Source of the DNA: Aureitalea marina
Lineage (GTDB): Bacteria > Bacteroidota > Bacteroidia > Flavobacteriales > Flavobacteriaceae
Direction of reading: 5' to 3'
NCBI RefSeq assembly: GCF_002943755.1
Contig: NZ_MQUB01000001.1
Coordinates: 558,001-622,000 of the forward strand
DNA: 64,000 nucleotides
Shown: positions 63,078 through 64,000 of the stretch, one piece after another
Numbering within the stretch: position 1 is the first letter of the stretch
How the letters are laid out: each line of letters opens with the position of its first letter
The notes under the pieces: generated by a model
Told to the model about the DNA's origin: nothing
Database searches by the model: none
What the model saw: only the letters and a program-made list of their open reading frames with translations
Position numbers and translations under genes: made by a program

Positions 63078-63998
63078 TCAAAAAAGTACCATAGTCCAAA
63101 CCAGCCCAAATGAGTTAACATCCGAACCTACCGAATTGAGAGCCTCTTTTCTGAAATAAACCAATTTTATTGCTTGCCTGGGGTCAATTCTGACCCCAAC
63201 TGATCCACCCACTACCAAGTTCGACCGATAATCGGCTAAAGGAATCGTATCTAGTGAGCTTTCACCACCATAGCCGTAACCCAGATCAACGGCAAGCCAC
63301 ATCCCTTTCTTAAAGCGACGGATCAGATGATTTTGAATGGCGTAGATCGGATCGGTAACCTTGCGCTGGTCTGGAAAGAATTCGTTATTCTCAGAATAAA
63401 AGAATACGGAACCAGTGAGTTCATATGACCAAGGTCCCCATCTGTGTTCCAAGCCCAATTGTGGCCTGAACATAAAACGGTTTTCACCAATATTGATCAG
63501 TTTACTTTCGTCATATTGTCCAAGTGGTAACCTGATAGCCAGGCTGAAACCTAAGGTAGTGTGAGTGGGGTTTTCCTGGTAGAACTGCTGCAGATCTTTC
63601 AGATTGCTGGCGGGAGCTCCGATGAGGTTGATGGAAAAGCGAATCCTGGGATCGACCAATCCGCTTCTTTTCACCGATCTGGGTACTCCTTCAAGAAGAC
63701 CGTTCCAATCTTCAAAATTGACAGGGATTAATATTCCCAGTCTTGCAAATTTCTTTCCAATTCTAAGTGGGTGGACATAAGAAAATGCTACAGTATGTAT
63801 CTGGATCTTTACATCTTCTGCCAATAGAGAAGGGTCAAACAATACCTCTCCCTGAGTGAAGGCATAACCCGCTCCGATAACACGCGTGTCTAATGGGATA
63901 GGGGTCCAACGCCGAGGCTCAACATCTTGCGCTATGCTCTCCAAAGTGAGCAGCAGAGAAGTCAGCAATACACAAACCAAGCATTGAGCTGATCTCAC
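63078..63998 (-). CDS. Outer-membrane beta-barrel protein (phenol-degradation MetA-like transporter family)
   Basis: 306 residues from a GTG at 63998, two bases from the window edge, so the true start may lie outside. Signal-like N-terminus ('CLVCVLLTSLLLTLESIAQ'), then barrel strands ('TVAFSYVHPLRIGKKFARLGILIPV', 'TTLGFSLAIRLPLGQYDESKLINIGENRFMFRPQLGLEHRWGPWSYELTGSVFFYSEN', 'GMWLAVDLGYGYGG'). The 'PLGQYD..KLINIG.NR....P..G' stretch is the mark of the MetA-pathway/transporter family. Probably forms an outer-membrane channel. Paired with the DUF481 gene. Confidence 0.8.
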   Translation of the reverse strand: MRSAQCLVCVLLTSLLLTLESIAQDVEPRRWTPIPLDTRVIGAGYAFTQGEVLFDPSLLAEDVKIQIHTVAFSYVHPLRIGKKFARLGILIPVNFEDWNGLLEGVPRSVKRSGLVDPRIRFSINLIGAPASNLKDLQQFYQENPTHTTLGFSLAIRLPLGQYDESKLINIGENRFMFRPQLGLEHRWGPWSYELTGSVFFYSENNEFFPDQRKVTDPIYAIQNHLIRRFKKGMWLAVDLGYGYGGESSLDTIPLADYRSNLVVGGSVGVRIDPRQAIKLVYFRKEALNSVGSDVNSFGLVWTMVLF

Positions 63999-64000
63999 AA

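Overview
The window looks like a chromosomal segment of a marine-type member of Flavobacteriaceae (Bacteroidota). The evidence is a SusC/SusD pair, many lipoproteins with an N-terminal lipobox, a type IX secretion C-terminal domain, a zeaxanthin-type carotenoid operon, heterodimer-type lycopene cyclase, and repeated promoters of the Bacteroidota form TTG-N19..22-TAnnTTTG. No rRNA, phage, transposase or CRISPR array is seen.

Layout. (1) 1-14352: the end of a SusC receptor, SusD, a strong terminator, then a tightly packed run of three giant propeller lipoproteins (CRTAC1/ASPIC-UnbV type), a vanadium-haloperoxidase/PAP2-type lipoprotein and a GyrI-like domain protein. (2) 14367-22915: two MFS transporters plus a cytosolic trehalase with a neutral-trehalase Ca-binding loop, then a DeoR/GlpR regulator divergent from glpD-glpK. 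(3) 22965-26413: pyrD, a T9SS-exported spondin-domain protein, HMG-CoA lyase (frameshifted) and a haem-binding protein. (4) 26447-32730: an iron-box-like promoter driving DUF4856 lipoprotein, imelysin, HTTM membrane protein and TonB receptor. (5) 32785-44274: guaB, OmpH and three small genes, then a three-gene SurA/PpiC chaperone operon with a MoxR ATPase, a broken acyltransferase and aconitase. (6) 44273-47552: a GH109-like oxidoreductase/glycosidase, a GHMP sugar kinase and a sugar nucleotidyltransferase. (7) 47673-52870: a Crp/Fnr regulator, a lipoprotein made of three 110-residue repeats, TlpA, and a thioredoxin-ApbE-DUF4266-DUF3570 cluster. (8) 52918-57305: B12-domain MerR regulator with crtI, crtB, crtZ and a lycopene cyclase. 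(9) 57459-64000: a fourth propeller lipoprotein, a repeat-rich intergenic region with two tRNA-Leu genes, and two outer-membrane beta-barrel proteins.

The most interesting items are: the four paralogous lipoproteins, each with exactly seven Ca-binding blade motifs, an ASPIC/UnbV domain and seven more blade motifs, three of them arrayed between SusCD and a haloperoxidase-like enzyme; the thioredoxin/ApbE/DUF4266/DUF3570 redox cluster; and the iron-box-controlled imelysin/HTTM/TonB operon. Three genes (two propeller proteins and HMG-CoA lyase) each carry one single-base deletion in or beside a G/C run. That pattern points more to sequencing or assembly error than to three independent pseudogenes.
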